Positions 44,366 through 52,559 of a stretch of 55,471 nucleotides of DNA are shown piece after piece; within the stretch, counting starts at the first letter, position 1; the number at the start of each line of letters is the position of its first letter. The DNA is from Bacillus sp. IITD106 (GTDB lineage Bacteria > Bacillota > Bacilli > Bacillales > Bacillaceae_C), in the NCBI RefSeq assembly GCF_019459225.1, contig NZ_JAIAZY010000032.1:1-55471 (forward strand), given 5' to 3'. The notes beneath the pieces are model-generated. The model made no database searches. It saw only the letters and a program-made list of their open reading frames with translations, and was not told where the DNA came from. Position numbers and translations under genes: made by a program.

Positions 44366-46231
44366 TTAGCGGTCCCTATAAAATCCTTTAACGTTTCCAT
44401 ACCACCGGGCGCCCATTTTTTTCTGTAAATAAGGGATAACCCAATAATCTAAACCGAGAGTACGGCCAGATCCGTTTAATAAGGCGATGGAAGCGGGGAG
44501 TGCCCAAAATTTATCCCATCCGAGCATCGCACTAAATGTGAACATAAGTAGGAACCCGGTACTCATAAAACTTGCTAGCCAAGTAAATAGTCCAAAAAGA
44601 ATGGCAAGTCCAATCGCTAATTCAATAAAGACCATCATTTTTTGCATAAAGATGGCGACTTCTGGAGTAGGTAGCATGATTTTCATGATCCACTCAAACC
44701 ATCCGGGCATATGACTTAAAATCGGAGTTGCCCAATCTCCAGACACCGCTTCACTTGCACCACTCGTAGCTGTTTGAAGCCAGTCGAATGGCATTGTCAC
44801 TGTATTACCTGTTAACCAAGAATCTTCTCCTAAACCTTGAAAAAGCTTGGGTAATGCTGCAAAGCTTGCTGTCGCTTCTTTCCATGTTTCATGTCCCCAA
44901 ATCTTAGAACCTGCTTCAGCAATCCAAAAACCGCCAACCATTAAACGGAGAGGGAAGCTCCATAACACATTTCCATAACGGGTCGTTGTGTTTCTGAATA
45001 TATTTCGTTTATCTTTCGTTTGGAAAAACTCATGTCTGATATATTGGAACATATAATAGCCACTTCTAATTCCGAAGAAGTAATATAGATTTACCATATG
45101 CTTCATAAAATTGGCGAACCATCCACTTAAATGAATGCCACTTAAGTTCGCTACACCGTATCTTGCACCTATTGAAACCATGACGCCATGATACTTACCT
45201 TTATACGGCTGTTTTTCTGAACCATTAATTTCTGCAATAATGCTATTTGCCGCAGTTCCGGCTGTTTGTTCGGCCGCCTCTACGATTTGTGGAGTAGGTT
45301 TTCCTGGTTCTTCTTCAAAATAAGCTAAATCCCCAACGACATAAACATTTTCCAAACCTTCAGCTTCCATATATTGATTTACTTTTAGCCGACCCGCACG
45401 TCCAGTAGACATTCCATAATCTTTTGTATCAGAATTTGCTTGAACACCAGCCGTCCATATTAGCGTGTGGGTTTCAATGGTTTCTCCTGAATCCAATAAA
45501 ACGGAATCCGCTTTTACCTCAACGATAGGAGAACTTTTTAGGATTTTGACATCATTGTTGGCTAAATATGCTTCTGCTTTATCTGCACCTTTTCGATCTA
45601 GCATATTTAATATTGTAGGTGCAGCTTCGACAACATATATAGTGATCTCCTGCTCATCTACTTTATAATCCTTAGCTAAGCGAGACTTCCATTCTAGTAA
45701 TTCACCGGCCATTTCAATCCCGGTAAAACCGGAACCACATACCGTAAATGTTAGCATCGCACGGCGAACAGAATCATTCTGAATGGTAGCCGCTTTTTGT
45801 ACTGTTTTTTCAATATGTTCTCGCAGTTTTATTGCATCTTCCCAAGACCAAAGAGTAAAGGCATGTTCTGCAACTCCTCGAGTGCCAAAATCATTCGGCT
45901 CACCACCCATACCTAAAATAAGATAATCGAAAGAGTAGTGTCCATGTTCGGTTGTAACAAACTTTTTTTCATAATCAACAAATGTAACATTATCCGTTAC
46001 TAATTGGACCTTTGTCCGATTAAACAATCTTCTTAAATCAAACTGGATAGCATCAGGTTCAACCCTGTGTGCTGCAACTTCATGCAATTCGGTCATCATT
46101 GTATGGTAGGAATGACGATCAATGAGAGTAATAGAAACGGATTCATCTTTCTTAAATGTTTTCGCCAGTTTCTTTGCAGCATGAACACCAGCATAACCAG
46201 CACCAATGATCACAATGTCTTTCTTGTCCAT
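44366..46231 (-). CDS. ndh2: Type II NADH dehydrogenase with C-terminal DoxX-like membrane domain (Ndh2-like)
   Basis: A 621-residue flavoprotein that passes electrons from NADH to quinone. The FAD motif is IIGAGYAGVHAAKKL at the N-terminus, a second dinucleotide fold follows (TVCGSGFTGIEMAGEL), and VVGDLAYFEE is the C-terminal FAD block. From about residue 400 come several membrane helices of the DoxX type (LAIGLAILFGLFTWLASF). That extension distinguishes the EET enzyme Ndh2 from the aerobic Ndh of about 400 residues. It heads ndh2-eetA-eetB, divergent from pplA. AAGGGGGG lies 9 bp before the ATG. Confidence 0.9.
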   Translation of the reverse strand: MDKKDIVIIGAGYAGVHAAKKLAKTFKKDESVSITLIDRHSYHTMMTELHEVAAHRVEPDAIQFDLRRLFNRTKVQLVTDNVTFVDYEKKFVTTEHGHYSFDYLILGMGGEPNDFGTRGVAEHAFTLWSWEDAIKLREHIEKTVQKAATIQNDSVRRAMLTFTVCGSGFTGIEMAGELLEWKSRLAKDYKVDEQEITIYVVEAAPTILNMLDRKGADKAEAYLANNDVKILKSSPIVEVKADSVLLDSGETIETHTLIWTAGVQANSDTKDYGMSTGRAGRLKVNQYMEAEGLENVYVVGDLAYFEEEPGKPTPQIVEAAEQTAGTAANSIIAEINGSEKQPYKGKYHGVMVSIGARYGVANLSGIHLSGWFANFMKHMVNLYYFFGIRSGYYMFQYIRHEFFQTKDKRNIFRNTTTRYGNVLWSFPLRLMVGGFWIAEAGSKIWGHETWKEATASFAALPKLFQGLGEDSWLTGNTVTMPFDWLQTATSGASEAVSGDWATPILSHMPGWFEWIMKIMLPTPEVAIFMQKMMVFIELAIGLAILFGLFTWLASFMSTGFLLMFTFSAMLGWDKFWALPASIALLNGSGRTLGLDYWVIPYLQKKMGARWYGNVKGFYRDR

Positions 46232-46434
46232 TTACATGCGCCCCCCTTAATTTTGATCCAACACTCCATGTGAAATAGTGAGCATAAAATGATGAACATT
46301 GTTAAAAAGAACTGCTCATTAATAAGATTTTGTGATAAAGTGAGCAAGCACACACTCAAAAGTTTGTGAAGTGTTGAACTTTCATCTTTAGTTTACAATG
46401 ATTATTCATTATTGTCTATGGTTTCTAATAAAAT

Positions 46435-46474
46435 AGTGATAAATTCTTTAGGAAAGTGATAAATTCCTTAGGAA
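46435..46474 (+). repeat. 20-bp tandem direct repeat in the ndh2-pplA gap
   Basis: AGTGATAAATTCTTTAGGAA is followed immediately by AGTGATAAATTCCTTAGGAA (19 of 20 identical). It lies about 50-90 bp before the pplA operators. Two-turn spacing suggests a site for a regulator that binds direct repeats. Confidence 0.85.
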
Positions 46475-46525
46475 AAATATTTATAGACAGAATACAAATG
46501 AAGTGGTAAACTAACAGTGAAATAA

Positions 46526-46541
46526 TGTGAAAAGTTTCACA
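46526..46541. promoter_or_regulatory. Rex/Fnr-type operator 1 upstream of pplA
   Basis: TGTGAAAAGTTTCACA is a TGTGAA-N4-TTCACA palindrome; with flanks, 13 of 14 arm bases fit the Rex consensus. It lies upstream of a TATAAT at 46548-46553. Confidence 0.8.
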
Positions 46542-46559
46542 AAAAAATATAATGATATA

Positions 46560-46575
46560 TGTGAAATAATTCACA
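46560..46575. promoter_or_regulatory. Rex/Fnr-type operator 2 upstream of pplA
   Basis: TGTGAAATAATTCACA is the second copy, with its centre 34 bp from the first. It lies between two possible -10 boxes (46548 and 46577). This position around the promoter favours repression. Confidence 0.8.
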
Positions 46576-46605
46576 TTATAATAATAAAAAGGGTGGGAGA
46601 GAAAC

Positions 46606-47511
46606 ATGAAGAAGATGCCGAAGTTTTTAACAGTCGTAGCAGCCGTAACGTTATTACTGGGGGCTTGTGGAACGTCAGGCAGCACGGTGAAAAATGATGA
46701 GGGAAATAAGAGTAAGAACACATCCAATGTAGAATCGGCTGTTAAAGTCATCGCCGGTGCAGAAATGAAGGATGGAACATACACGCTAACAGAAAAGGAT
46801 TTTGATGATCACGGTTGGAAAGCGTCGATGGCGATTACCGTTAAAGATGGAAAAATTACAGAATCTAATTACAACTATGAAGATGAAAATGGAAAGTTAA
46901 AATCCGATGATGAAGGATATCAAAAGAGTATGTCTGAAAAGACCGGGGTTGGACCAAAAGATTTTATTCCAAAGTTAAATGAAGCATTAGTTAAAAATCA
47001 GGACGCACAAAAGGTAGATGTTGTGACTGGGGCAACGCATTCATCAGAAACGTTCCTGAATTATGCACAACAATTGATTCAAGCAGCACAAAAAGGCGAT
47101 ACAACAACGATTGAAATTGATACGAAAGCACCTTTAAAAGATGGGGTATATTCATTAGTTGAAAAAAATATCGGCTCAACGGGATGGAAAACCTTTTTAA
47201 ACGTGACAGTCAAAGATGGCAAAATCGTTGAATCAGATTATAACTATCTTAATAAAGATGGAGATTTAAAAACAAACGATGAAGGCTATCAAAAACAAAT
47301 GAAAGAAAAATCAGGAGCTGGACCACAAGACTTCGTACCTGCATTAAATAAATCACTAGTTGAAAAGCAAAATCCAGCAGAAGTAGAAGTGGTAACAGGA
47401 GCCACACACTCTAGTCAAACATTTAAAGTGTATGCTGCTCAGCTTATCAATGCTGCACAAAAAGGTGACACAACTAAAATTGAAGTAGATAACTATGTGT
47501 ATGGCAAATAA
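46606..47511 (+). CDS. pplA: FMN-binding extracellular electron-transfer lipoprotein (PplA-like)
   Basis: A 301-residue surface lipoprotein with signal MKKMPKFLTVVAAVTLLLGAC (Cys21). It has two FMN-binding domains of about 120 residues (about 52-162 and 175-285). Each ends in a flavinylation motif: DVVTGATHSS (flavinylated Thr expected at 144) and EVVTGATHSS (Thr 267). Listeria PplA has the same two-domain layout and carries electrons from Ndh2/quinol to extracellular acceptors. The flavin is attached by the ApbE-type enzyme encoded next. It has GGGAGAG before the ATG, and operators and a terminator of its own. Confidence 0.93.
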   Translation: MKKMPKFLTVVAAVTLLLGACGTSGSTVKNDEGNKSKNTSNVESAVKVIAGAEMKDGTYTLTEKDFDDHGWKASMAITVKDGKITESNYNYEDENGKLKSDDEGYQKSMSEKTGVGPKDFIPKLNEALVKNQDAQKVDVVTGATHSSETFLNYAQQLIQAAQKGDTTTIEIDTKAPLKDGVYSLVEKNIGSTGWKTFLNVTVKDGKIVESDYNYLNKDGDLKTNDEGYQKQMKEKSGAGPQDFVPALNKSLVEKQNPAEVEVVTGATHSSQTFKVYAAQLINAAQKGDTTKIEVDNYVYGK

Positions 47512-47524
47512 TCTACCATAACAA

Positions 47525-47614
47525 AAGAAAGGGGTTGTCCGGAAATATTGAGTCAGGCGTCTGCCATTTCAGAGCCTCACCCTAAATGCTTCGGGCAACC
47601 CTTTCTCCTTTTTT
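47525..47614 (+). terminator. Long-loop terminator between pplA and fmnB
   Basis: AGAAAGGGGTTGTCCGGA pairs with TCGGGCAACCCTTTCT across a loop of about 47 bases, followed by CCTTTTTTG. It would let pplA be made in excess over fmnB and the ECF genes, with partial read-through. Confidence 0.7.
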
Positions 47615-47630
47615 GAAAGGTTTGATTGCA

Positions 47631-48719
47631 ATGATAATTAAAAAATCAATATTCTTATTCATTCTTTTTATTTTATTGATTTCCGGCTGCGGACAATCGA
47701 ATCAGACGAAAGTGTTAAGCACCCCTTATAAAGAAACAGATTTTTTAATGGGAACTGTAGTAACGGTTAGAATTTATGATAATGGAAAAGAAGCTGTTCT
47801 CGAACCTGCATTCAAACGAATTAATTCATTAGCCTCTCGAATTACAGTGAATGAGAAAGGGTCGGAAATAGATCAAATAAATCAAAATGCGGGCATTCAG
47901 TCAGTAAAGGTTTCGAAGGATATTTATAAGCTTATCGCAGCTGGTAAAGATTATAGCGAAAAAGCGAACGGTTCCTTTGATATTTCAATTGGACCATTAA
48001 CTTCGTTATGGCATATAGGCTTCCCAGATGCTAGAAAGCCTGACGATACAGAAATTAAAGCTGCCTTGCCACTCATTAGTTATAAACATATTGAAATAAA
48101 TAAAAAGAATCAAACCGTTTTATTAACAAAGAAAGGAATGCAGCTTGACTTAGGGGCAATTGCCAAAGGATTTATTACGGATGAAGTAGCAAAGGTTTTA
48201 AAGCAGCATGATGTCAAAACAGCGATTATCGATTTAGGCGGTAATATTTATGTGATGGGAAAAAATCCATCAGGAAAAGACTGGACAGTTGGTATACAAG
48301 ATCCTTTTTCTCCAAGAGGAGAAATTGTTGGTAAAATTTCCGAATCTAATAAATCAATCGTAACATCGGGAATATATGAGCGATATTTAGAAATCGATGG
48401 AAATAAATATCATCATTTACTCAATCCGAAAGATGGATATCCATTTAATAATGAAATCGCAGGTGTTTCTATTATATCGGACCAATCTATTGATGGCGAT
48501 GCACTTTCTACCGTTGTTTTTTCAAAAGGAATAAAGGATGGTATGAAGTTTATCGAAGGAATAAAAGGTGTCGAAGCGATTTTTATTAGTACGGATAAAA
48601 AAATATATACAACAAAAGGTTTAATCAATAATTTTGAATTAACGAACGATGCGTTTAAGATGGGCGAACTCCGTTACCTAGGAGGGGGTTTAAATGTCAA
48701 AAACGATTTTGGAAGTTGA
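47631..48719 (+). CDS. fmnB: FAD:protein FMN transferase, ApbE family lipoprotein (FmnB-like)
   Basis: Transfers FMN from FAD to threonine in the GAT motif of exported proteins, here most likely PplA. The lipoprotein signal ends LLISGC (Cys about 18), so it acts outside the membrane. ApbE landmarks are TDFLMGTVVTVRIYD, LDLGAIAKGFITDEVA, IDLGGNIYVMG and KYHHLLNPKDGYPFNN. The start ATG 47631 follows GAAAGG; the longer frame from 47586 would begin inside the terminator. Its end overlaps ecfA1 by 26 bp, coupling flavin transfer to the transporter genes. Confidence 0.93.
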   Translation: MIIKKSIFLFILFILLISGCGQSNQTKVLSTPYKETDFLMGTVVTVRIYDNGKEAVLEPAFKRINSLASRITVNEKGSEIDQINQNAGIQSVKVSKDIYKLIAAGKDYSEKANGSFDISIGPLTSLWHIGFPDARKPDDTEIKAALPLISYKHIEINKKNQTVLLTKKGMQLDLGAIAKGFITDEVAKVLKQHDVKTAIIDLGGNIYVMGKNPSGKDWTVGIQDPFSPRGEIVGKISESNKSIVTSGIYERYLEIDGNKYHHLLNPKDGYPFNNEIAGVSIISDQSIDGDALSTVVFSKGIKDGMKFIEGIKGVEAIFISTDKKIYTTKGLINNFELTNDAFKMGELRYLGGGLNVKNDFGS

Positions 48720-49509
48720 AAATGTATCTTTTCGGTATGATATCCGCCAGGAAGAAGAAATAATTAAGGACGTGAATTTTTCTGTCAATCGCGGGGAATG
48801 GGTAGCCATTATTGGTCATAATGGCTCCGGAAAGTCTACCTTGGCAAAACTTTTAGTCGGTTTATATACCGCAGAAAAGGGTCGTATTAATATTGCCAAT
48901 ATTGAAATGAATGAATTCACAAAATGGGAGATTAGAAGACATATTGGACTTGTATTTCAAAACCCGGATAATCAATTTATCGGAACTTCTGTACAAGATG
49001 ATGTCGCATTTGCATTGGAAAATATGAATCTATCGTATGATGAAATGATAATAAGAATAGACGATGCGTTGAAAACTGCAGGTATTTCAGAACTTCGGTT
49101 ACTTGATCCTTCACGATTATCTGGAGGAGAAAAGCAACGGGTAGCCATAGCAGGAATTCTTGCACTGAAGCCCGATATCCTTCTATTGGATGAAGCACTT
49201 GTCATGCTAGATCCGATAAGCAGGCGAGAGATTATATCTACGTTACAACAATTAAAAACAAATGAAAATATAACCGTTATTTCGATTACGCATGACATGA
49301 ACGAGGCAGCGGAGGCTGATCGTATTCTCGTCATGAAAGAAGGAAGAATCGTAACTACTGGTACACCAAAGCAAGTATTTTCCAACACTAATATAAAGCA
49401 AGAGCTTCCAATAGCAGAGCAGTTAAGACGAGAATTGATCAAGCGTGGGAGAAAACTAGCGGATGAATATATGACGGAAATAGAGTTGGTGAAAAACTTA
49501 TGCAAATAA
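48694..49509 (+). CDS. ecfA1: ECF transporter ATP-binding subunit EcfA1-like
   Basis: A 271-residue ABC ATPase. Walker A is GHNGSGKSTLAKLL, the signature LSGGEKQRVAIAGIL, and Walker B LLLDEALVMLDP. The Q-loop lies in VFQNPDNQFIG, typical of EcfA1. With EcfA2 and EcfT it energises substrate-binding S components. Placement inside an EET locus suggests flavin export or uptake rather than general vitamin supply. GGAGGGGG precedes the ATG; it overlaps both neighbours. Confidence 0.93.
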   Translation: MSKTILEVENVSFRYDIRQEEEIIKDVNFSVNRGEWVAIIGHNGSGKSTLAKLLVGLYTAEKGRINIANIEMNEFTKWEIRRHIGLVFQNPDNQFIGTSVQDDVAFALENMNLSYDEMIIRIDDALKTAGISELRLLDPSRLSGGEKQRVAIAGILALKPDILLLDEALVMLDPISRREIISTLQQLKTNENITVISITHDMNEAAEADRILVMKEGRIVTTGTPKQVFSNTNIKQELPIAEQLRRELIKRGRKLADEYMTEIELVKNLCK

Positions 49510-50357
49510 CATTTGAAAATGTTTCAGTCGATTTACAAATAGGACCGATTCGCAGTCCGCTTGTCCTTCATTCCGTTCATTTGAAAATTAAGTCAGGTGC
49601 GCTTACAGCCGTTGTTGGTCATACAGGAGCTGGAAAATCAAGCTTGCTAAAAGTGATGAACGGATTACTTATCCCGAAGGAAGGCAGAGTGCTAGTTGGA
49701 AATCATATGATTGATTTCAATACAAATAAAAAAGACTTAAAAAAAATCCGCCAAAAAGTAGGCATGGTTTTTCAGTTTCCTGAATCACAGCTATTTGCTG
49801 AAACAGTTGAAAAGGATATTTGTTTTGGTCCTTTAAATTATGGGGTATCGGAAAAACGGTCAAAAGAAATTGCAAGAAACGCGATAAAAATGGTTGGTCT
49901 AGACAATGATATATTACTTAAATCCCCATTTTCTTTATCTGGCGGGCAAAAAAGACGGGTTGCAATTGCTGGTGTATTAGCGATGGAGCCAGATATACTT
50001 ATTTTGGATGAACCAGGCGCTGGTTTAGATCCACAAGGAAAAAAAGAAATCTTGGCACTATTGAAAAAATGGAATCAAGAGCGCGGCATGACGATCGTAT
50101 TAGTGACCCATGATATGAACGATGTAGCCCTTTACGCTGAAGATGTAATCATTATGGAAAAAGGGAGAGTGGCTGCACATGTCGAAACACGCTTACTTTT
50201 TTCCGATAATAAGTTGCTGAATCGATATTTTCTTGATGTTCCCGATGTTCGAAGGCTCCAACTAAAAATTGAAGACAAACTTAGGATCGCCTTACCTCAT
50301 GTTTGTCTATCAGTTGAGGAACTTGCAGATGCATTGATTGAAGGTGGCTATGTATGA
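49500..50357 (+). CDS. ecfA2: ECF transporter ATP-binding subunit EcfA2-like
   Basis: A 285-residue ABC ATPase, partner of EcfA1. Walker A is GHTGAGKSSLLKVMNG, the Q-loop VFQFPESQLFAETVEKD is the EcfA2 form, the signature LSGGQKRRVAIAGVL and Walker B ILILDEPGAGLDP. It overlaps ecfA1 by 10 bp and ecfT by 4 bp. The C-terminal extension (RLQLKIEDKLRIALPHV) is typical of EcfA subunits. Confidence 0.93.
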   Translation: MQITFENVSVDLQIGPIRSPLVLHSVHLKIKSGALTAVVGHTGAGKSSLLKVMNGLLIPKEGRVLVGNHMIDFNTNKKDLKKIRQKVGMVFQFPESQLFAETVEKDICFGPLNYGVSEKRSKEIARNAIKMVGLDNDILLKSPFSLSGGQKRRVAIAGVLAMEPDILILDEPGAGLDPQGKKEILALLKKWNQERGMTIVLVTHDMNDVALYAEDVIIMEKGRVAAHVETRLLFSDNKLLNRYFLDVPDVRRLQLKIEDKLRIALPHVCLSVEELADALIEGGYV

Positions 50358-51148
50358 ATAAATTAATCCTAGGTCGCTACTTTCCGGGGGATTCTTATTT
50401 ACATCAACTTGATCCTAGAGCAAAAATCATTGCAGGGTTTTATTTTATCATCATTTTATTTCTTGCTAATAATTGGCAATCATATTTTATATTATGGTTA
50501 TTTACATTTATTGTCTTGCGTCTTTCTAATATCAGTATGAAAATTTATATTCGGGGATTAAAACCATTAATTTGGCTCATTTTATTTACGGTTTTTTTGC
50601 AAATTTTATTTACGGCTGGTGGGGAGATTTATGTAGATTACGGTATTATCACGATCTCGCAGTTTGGAATCATCAATGGTTTTTATATATTTTGTCGTTT
50701 CGTTATGATAGTGTTCATTTCCACCGTTGTAACCTTAACAACAAAGCCGATTGAATTAACAGACGGAATTAATCATTTATTAAGTCCTTTACGATATTTA
50801 AAAATACCCATTCACGAGATGACGCTAATGTTATCAATATCTTTACGCTTCATTCCCAATTTATTGGATGAAACTCAAAAAGTAATGGATGCTCAAAGAG
50901 CTAGAGGAACCGAATTTGGAATGGGAAACCTGCTACAGCAAATGAAAGCTCTTGTACCAATTTTTATCCCTTTATTTGTCAGTTCATTGAATCGTGCTGA
51001 AGATTTAGCTAATGCTCTAGAAGTTAGAGGATATCAATCTGCTCAGAAAAGATCCTCATTTCGAAAGCTGCACTGGTGTTTTAAAGATACGATCGCTATG
51101 CTCACGATGTTATTATTGACGGCATGTTTAGTATTTCTACGCCAATAA
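50354..51148 (+). CDS. ecfT: ECF transporter transmembrane subunit EcfT-like (candidate FmnA)
   Basis: A 264-residue membrane coupling subunit with about five helices. The two coupling-helix motifs with Ala/Val-Arg-Gly are visible: MDAQRARGTEFG and ALEVRGYQSA. In Listeria the corresponding EET-locus protein works with RibU to move flavin to the outside for FmnB. No separate RibU-type S component is encoded in the window; EetB belongs to a related clan, but its partnership is only conjecture. Last gene of the pplA/fmnB/ecf run. Confidence 0.9.
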   Translation: MNKLILGRYFPGDSYLHQLDPRAKIIAGFYFIIILFLANNWQSYFILWLFTFIVLRLSNISMKIYIRGLKPLIWLILFTVFLQILFTAGGEIYVDYGIITISQFGIINGFYIFCRFVMIVFISTVVTLTTKPIELTDGINHLLSPLRYLKIPIHEMTLMLSISLRFIPNLLDETQKVMDAQRARGTEFGMGNLLQQMKALVPIFIPLFVSSLNRAEDLANALEVRGYQSAQKRSSFRKLHWCFKDTIAMLTMLLLTACLVFLRQ

Positions 51149-51179
51149 ACGACCTAAATATAAAATGTGTTATTAATAG

Positions 51180-51210
51180 AATGGTATTGTATAATTACTT
51201 ACATACCATT
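51180..51210 (+). promoter_or_regulatory. Operator-like inverted repeat at the fsr promoter
   Basis: AATGGTAT and ATACCATT (perfect 8-bp arms) flank TGTATAATTACTTAC, which contains a TATAAT -10 box at 51190-51195. It lies 30 bp before the gene start, as expected for a local repressor. Confidence 0.6.
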
Positions 51211-51240
51211 TTCGTTTTAAATAGAAAGAGAGATGTATAT

Positions 51241-52476
51241 ATGAGCACAGCTAAAGCAGAAAATATGAAGACACAAAAAGCAATGCCGCAAATGGCGACT
51301 GTTTACGGAGTTTTATTTGCAATTAGCGGCGGACATCTTTTTAATGATGCCATTCAGTCAGTTGTCCCCGCAATGAATCCAATTTTTGAAAAAACCTTAA
51401 ACTTATCATACGCACAAATTGGTTGGATAGCATTTGTTTTAAATATGACATCTTCTGTCATGCAGCCGGTTTTTGGATACTTTGCAGATCGAAAACCAAC
51501 TCCATTTCTTTTGCCATTTGGAATGTTTTTAAGTATGGCAGGTTTGATTGGGTTTGGATTATCACCTAATTTCTACGTTATATTAGCTTCAGTATTCTTT
51601 ATTGGCCTTGGATCTGCAGTATTTCATCCAGAAGGATCGAGAGTTTCATATATGGCAGCTGGAGCGAGAAGAGGATTGGCACAATCTATCTATCAAGTCG
51701 GGGGGAATTTTGGACAATCGTTGGCTCCTGTCTTTACGGCTTTTATTTTTGTTCGTTTTGGTCAAAAAGGGGCGCTTGGATTCACTTTAGTTGCGTTAAT
51801 GGGTGTTTTGCTTCTTTTATTTGTGTCAAAATGGTATAAATCACAGCTTGAGCTAGAAGCTTTTAAACCCATTAAACGACAAAAAGGGGAAAATGGAACA
51901 CCGATTCATCCAAAAATAAAAGCAGCGATTGGATTGCTCGTCTTTTTAGTCATTGCTCGTTCATGGTATTCTGCAGGTATTGGGAACTTCTATCAGTTTT
52001 ATTTAATAAAGGATTATGGATTAACTATTAAGGAAGCACAATTATATGTATTTATTTTTATGTTTGCTGGAGTGCTGGGAACCTTTTTTGGCGGACCGCT
52101 TGCGGACAGATTTGGAATGAGAAATATCATTTTTCTCTCCATGGCTGGTGCTGCCCCGCTTACATTAATTTTGCCTTACGTATCTCTTGGTTGGGTCATA
52201 CCGATATTTTTCCTAATTGGCTTTATCATAACGTCCAGCTTTAGTGTTACAGTTGTTTATGCTCAAGAGCTTGTTCCGAAAAAAATCGGTATGGTTTCCG
52301 GACTTATTGTGGGATTTGCTTTCGGAATGGGAGCAGTAGGGGCTGTGGCTTTCGGAACGTTAGCCGACATTTTTAGCATTAAATTTGTTATGATCTTATG
52401 CAGCCTGTTACCGATTGTCGGTGTGTTGACATGGCTATTGCCAAGTGATAAAAAAGTAAGAGAATTAAACTCTTAA
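51241..52476 (+). CDS. fsr: MFS exporter, fosmidomycin resistance (Fsr) family
   Basis: A 411-residue twelve-helix permease. The N-terminal GVLFAISGGHLFNDAIQSVVPAMNPIFEK and the FHPEGSRVSYMAAGARRGLAQSIYQVGGNFGQSLAP block are characteristic of the Fsr family, which exports fosmidomycin and unknown natural substrates. The start is ATG 51241 (MSTAKAEN), behind AAAGAGAG; a longer frame from 51124 runs into ecfT. It has its own palindromic operator and terminator, so is separate from the EET run. Confidence 0.87.
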   Translation: MSTAKAENMKTQKAMPQMATVYGVLFAISGGHLFNDAIQSVVPAMNPIFEKTLNLSYAQIGWIAFVLNMTSSVMQPVFGYFADRKPTPFLLPFGMFLSMAGLIGFGLSPNFYVILASVFFIGLGSAVFHPEGSRVSYMAAGARRGLAQSIYQVGGNFGQSLAPVFTAFIFVRFGQKGALGFTLVALMGVLLLLFVSKWYKSQLELEAFKPIKRQKGENGTPIHPKIKAAIGLLVFLVIARSWYSAGIGNFYQFYLIKDYGLTIKEAQLYVFIFMFAGVLGTFFGGPLADRFGMRNIIFLSMAGAAPLTLILPYVSLGWVIPIFFLIGFIITSSFSVTVVYAQELVPKKIGMVSGLIVGFAFGMGAVGAVAFGTLADIFSIKFVMILCSLLPIVGVLTWLLPSDKKVRELNS

Positions 52477-52510
52477 AAAAAAGCTGTCTGATTGTGGACA
52501 GCTTTTTTAT
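52475..52510 (+). terminator. Intrinsic terminator after fsr
   Basis: AAAAAAGCTGTC and GACAGCTTTTTT form a strong stem around an 8-base loop, with T's on the plus strand. Confidence 0.88.
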
Positions 52511-52540
52511 TTGTCCAGCTCCAGCGCCTATCGACTAGTG
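52511..52540. repeat. Left part of a dispersed Bacillus repeat, split by the IS element
   Basis: TTGTCCAGCTCCAGCGCC followed by TATCGACTAG. The reversed right part (54361-54462) contains the similar AGCGGAAGCGCC...ATCGACGTA, so the two pieces look like the inverted ends of one repeat. Confidence 0.5.
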
Positions 52541-52559
52541 GATTTCTACATTCCTTCCT

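Noticed and set aside
48972-49505. 177-residue minus-strand ORF inside ecfA1
   Set aside because: It is antisense to a well-conserved ATPase, rich in Ser/Cys and without domain character.
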